Positions 5,065 through 7,268 of a DNA stretch of 7,268 nt are shown one piece after another. The DNA is from an uncultured Odoribacter sp. (GTDB lineage: Bacteria; Bacteroidota; Bacteroidia; Bacteroidales; Marinifilaceae), in the NCBI GenBank assembly GCA_947039985.1, contig CAMRAP010000085.1, positions 1 through 7,268 on the forward strand, read 5' to 3'. Each line of letters begins with the position of its first letter. Within the stretch, counting starts at the first letter, position 1. A program made the translations under genes and the position numbers. The notes beneath the pieces were generated by a model. It did not search any database. It saw only the letters and a program-made list of their open reading frames with translations, and was not told the DNA's origin.

Positions 5065-7221
5065 CTATTCATCATCATCATCTCCTTTATAATTTTTCAA
5101 TAATTCATCCTGTATGTCTGAAGGGATCTTTTCATATCCTGCAAAACTCATTGTAAATGTGGCACGTCCACCAGTGATAGAGCTTAGTGCAGTTGAGTAG
5201 CGTTGCATCTCCTTTAAAGGAACTGCTGCTTTGATTTTCTGGAAACCGCTATCTGCCTCCATGCCCATAATCAAGGCACGTCGAGTTTGCAAGTCGCCCA
5301 TCACATCGCCCATATCTTCATCTGGAACTAAAACCTCTATGTTATAGACAGGCTCTAAGATTTTAGGGTTCGCTTTTTTGAAGGCTTCGCTAAAGGCATG
5401 GCGACCAGCCAATCGGAAAGAGATTTCATTTGAAGCGACTTGATGCATTTTTCCATCGTAGACACAAACACGAATATCACGAGCATACGAGCCAGTCAAT
5501 GGGCCTTCTTCCATTTTCTCCAAAATCCCTTTTAAAATAGCTGGCATAAAACGAGTATCAATCACTCCTCCTACAATACAATTATAGAAGACCAATTTTC
5601 CACCCCAAGGCAGTTCGTTTTCCTCTTTCCCTCTGAGTGACATTTTACTCTCAACACCGTTTATTTTGTAAGATACTGGTTCAGGCATTCCTTCCTCGTA
5701 AGGTTCAATAAGCATACATACCTCTCCAAACTGACCTGATCCTCCGGATTGTTTTTTATGGCGATACTCTGCCTGTGCATATTTCGTAATCGTTTCTCTA
5801 TATGGAATTTTAGGAGCATAAAATTCGATATTGATCTTATCATTATGTTCCATCCTCCACTTCATTGTAGTTAAATGAAACTCTCCTTGCCCTGAAAGAA
5901 TCATCTGTTTTAATTCTTTCGAATATTCTACTAGCAAAGATGGATCTTCCTCATGCATGCGATAAAGCACTTCTGCCATTTTTTCCTCATCTCCTTTTTT
6001 TACGGCACGTACAGCTGTTCTAAAACGAGAATTGGGGTATTTAATTTCTGGAAAAATAAAGTCGCAATCTTTTGTGTTCAGTGTATCTCCATTTTTGGTA
6101 CCCTTTAATTTTACGGTTGCACCAAGATCTCCTGCGCGTAATTCAGATACTCTTGTACGATTTTTTCCAGCAACAGCATACAATTGCGCAATGCGCTCTT
6201 TTGCACCTGTTCGCATATTTATTAAATCATCTCCCTCTTTCACCACGCCAGAAACGACTTTGAAGTAGTTGATGTCTCCTAAATGTTGTTCTATCGTTGT
6301 ACTAAATATAAATACAGAAGTTGGAGCTGTTACATCGTAGTTGATTATCTCTCCTGCTTGTGTTGGCATTCCTGGCATAGCAGATGCAGCAGGTGCAACA
6401 TTAACTAAAAACTCCATAAAACGACGAACACACATATCTTTTTCTGCAGAAACACAGAACACGGGGAACATATCTCTTGCTAATAATCCTTTGCGAATAC
6501 CGGATCGCATTTCGTCTTCGCTTAAACTTCCTTTCTCAAAATAAAGCTCCATCAAGCTGTCGTCATTTTCAGCAGCAGCCTCAATCAAGATATTATATAG
6601 CTCAGTTGCTTTTTCTTTTTCTGATTCTGGAATAGGAAGTACATCTGGCTTTCCTCCTTCAGGCTTCCATTGGTACATCTCCATTTTCAAGACATCCACC
6701 ACTTGATTAAATCCTGTTCCTGAATTAACAGGATATTGCACCAATACCACTTTTTTACCAAACGAAGATTGAGCATGTTCTATGGTTTGCTCAAAATTTG
6801 CTTTTTCATGGTCTAATTGGTTGATGACAAGAATCACTGGCTTGTTTAATTTTTTAGCATGGCGACTTGTTATTTCAGTCCCCACTTCAATTCCTTTCAC
6901 TGCATTGACTACCATAACAGCAGTGTCAGCCACATTTAGCGCAGAAATAACACCTCCAACAAAATCATCAGCACCAGGCGTATCAATAAAATTCAATTTC
7001 TGCTCTTTCCACTCCGTATACAGTGCGGCTGAAAAAACAGATGAACCATATTCTTGCTCAACTGGTCTGTAGTCAGAAGCGGTGTTTTTAGCACTTACGC
7101 TACCTCTACGCGAGATGACCCCGCCTTCATACATCATCGCTTCGGCAAGGGTAGTCTTTCCAGCCCCCGCACTACCTACAAGAGCGATATTTTTGATTTC
7201 GTTAGGATTGTAGTTTTTCAT
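5065..7221 (-). CDS. fusA2: EF-G paralog (EF-G2 type) lacking canonical GTPase residues
   Basis: The 718-residue protein has the full EF-G layout: a G domain to about residue 280, domain II from about 292, domain III, domain IV (QSGGSGQFGEV at 491-501; tip region with His593) and domain V from about 619 (ITGGRATFTMSF). EF-G normally moves tRNA and mRNA through the ribosome using GTP. Here the GTPase motifs differ. The P-loop is GSAGAGKT (16-23) rather than AHIDAGKT, switch I is EYGSSV (57-62) rather than ERGITI, G3 is DTPGADDF (80-87) with Ala84 in place of the catalytic His, and G4 is NQLD (134-137). GTP binding looks possible but hydrolysis is doubtful. This matches EF-G2 of Bacteroides, reported to support translocation without GTPase activity during carbon starvation. 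The protein ends in an acidic GDDDDE tail. It is monocistronic by terminator position. The symbol follows Bacteroides usage; it is not the main fusA. Confidence 0.9.
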   Translation of the reverse strand: MKNYNPNEIKNIALVGSAGAGKTTLAEAMMYEGGVISRRGSVSAKNTASDYRPVEQEYGSSVFSAALYTEWKEQKLNFIDTPGADDFVGGVISALNVADTAVMVVNAVKGIEVGTEITSRHAKKLNKPVILVINQLDHEKANFEQTIEHAQSSFGKKVVLVQYPVNSGTGFNQVVDVLKMEMYQWKPEGGKPDVLPIPESEKEKATELYNILIEAAAENDDSLMELYFEKGSLSEDEMRSGIRKGLLARDMFPVFCVSAEKDMCVRRFMEFLVNVAPAASAMPGMPTQAGEIINYDVTAPTSVFIFSTTIEQHLGDINYFKVVSGVVKEGDDLINMRTGAKERIAQLYAVAGKNRTRVSELRAGDLGATVKLKGTKNGDTLNTKDCDFIFPEIKYPNSRFRTAVRAVKKGDEEKMAEVLYRMHEEDPSLLVEYSKELKQMILSGQGEFHLTTMKWRMEHNDKINIEFYAPKIPYRETITKYAQAEYRHKKQSGGSGQFGEVCMLIEPYEEGMPEPVSYKINGVESKMSLRGKEENELPWGGKLVFYNCIVGGVIDTRFMPAILKGILEKMEEGPLTGSYARDIRVCVYDGKMHQVASNEISFRLAGRHAFSEAFKKANPKILEPVYNIEVLVPDEDMGDVMGDLQTRRALIMGMEADSGFQKIKAAVPLKEMQRYSTALSSITGGRATFTMSFAGYEKIPSDIQDELLKNYKGDDDDE

Positions 7222-7228
7222 AGTTATC

Positions 7229-7259
7229 TAAAATTAGGTTTTGTGAAAATCATCGCAAA
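7229..7259 (-). promoter_or_regulatory. Candidate Bacteroidota promoter for fusA2
   Basis: On the minus strand TTTG (7259-7256) is followed after exactly 19 nt by TAATTTTA (7236-7229), which matches 7 of 8 positions of TAnnTTTG. Spacing and both boxes fit the Bacteroidota pattern. Transcription would then begin within a few bases of the ATG at 7221, giving a nearly leaderless mRNA. This is unusual, so the true promoter may instead lie beyond the right edge of the window. Confidence 0.35.
7242..7257. promoter_or_regulatory. CRP-like operator candidate upstream of fusA2
   Basis: The plus strand reads TGTGA-N6-TCGCA, matching 9 of 10 fixed positions of the E. coli CRP half-site pair TGTGA-N6-TCACA. 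The centre is about 28 nt upstream of the fusA2 ATG. In Bacteroides, fusA2 is activated by Cur, a CRP-family regulator, but I do not recall its site well enough to claim a match. The site overlaps the proposed promoter spacer, a position that would suit a repressor better than an activator unless transcription starts elsewhere. Confidence 0.35.
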
Positions 7260-7268
7260 CGTTTGAAA

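Noticed and set aside
7256..7265. Perfect 10-bp palindrome CAAACGTTTG upstream of fusA2
   Set aside because: It overlaps both the CRP-like site and the candidate -33 box, and lies almost at the window edge, so it cannot be judged as a separate operator.
5661..7266. Several short open frames overlapping fusA2 (for example 6032-6268, 6341-6544, 6782-7072, 7054-7266)
   Set aside because: All lie within a long, well conserved EF-G gene, show no domain, and have no promoter or ribosome-binding context of their own.

Overview
The window is an AT-rich bacterial chromosome segment, most probably from the Bacteroidota and likely Bacteroidales. The main reasons are an EF-G-like paralog of the type known as EF-G2 (fusA2) in Bacteroides, a short exported DUF4159 protein next to rsmE, a CBM9-like protein, and upstream sequences that fit the Bacteroidota promoter pattern (TTG / about 19 nt / TAnnTTTG) better than the -35/-10 pattern. 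Genus cannot be fixed from what is visible. No mobile element, CRISPR array, rRNA or tRNA was seen, and no gene-free stretch exceeds 300 bases.

Layout, left to right. A minus-strand hotdog thioesterase gene is cut by the left edge (1-79). It lies 24 nt downstream of minus-strand prfC (release factor 3, 104-1681). A lone plus-strand gene follows, encoding a six-helix DUF308/HdeD-like membrane protein (start preferred at 1825, end 2451), divergent from prfC. It converges, with only 2 nt between stop codons, on a minus-strand pair: a three-helix small membrane protein (2454-2738) and a CBM9-like protein without a signal peptide (2745-3386). After a 173-nt spacer holding a strong hairpin come an exported DUF4159 protein (3560-4228) and rsmE (4237-4941), 8 nt apart and transcribed as rsmE then DUF4159. 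A perfect hairpin terminator separates them from fusA2 (5065-7221), the first transcribed gene on the right.

Three of the eight genes act directly on the ribosome: RF3 recycles class-I release factors, RsmE methylates U1498 of 16S rRNA, and the EF-G paralog should bind the translocation site. The EF-G paralog is the most interesting gene. The RF3 in this window keeps every standard translational-GTPase residue, whereas the paralog has lost the P-loop Asp and the catalytic His of DTPGH (here DTPGA), has a rewritten switch I, and has NQLD for NKxD. This fits what has been reported for Bacteroides EF-G2, a carbon-starvation factor that supports translocation without GTP hydrolysis. A CRP-like half-site pair lies just upstream of its start codon. 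The other genes look like ordinary housekeeping or conserved genes of unknown function. No clearly new multi-gene system is visible.
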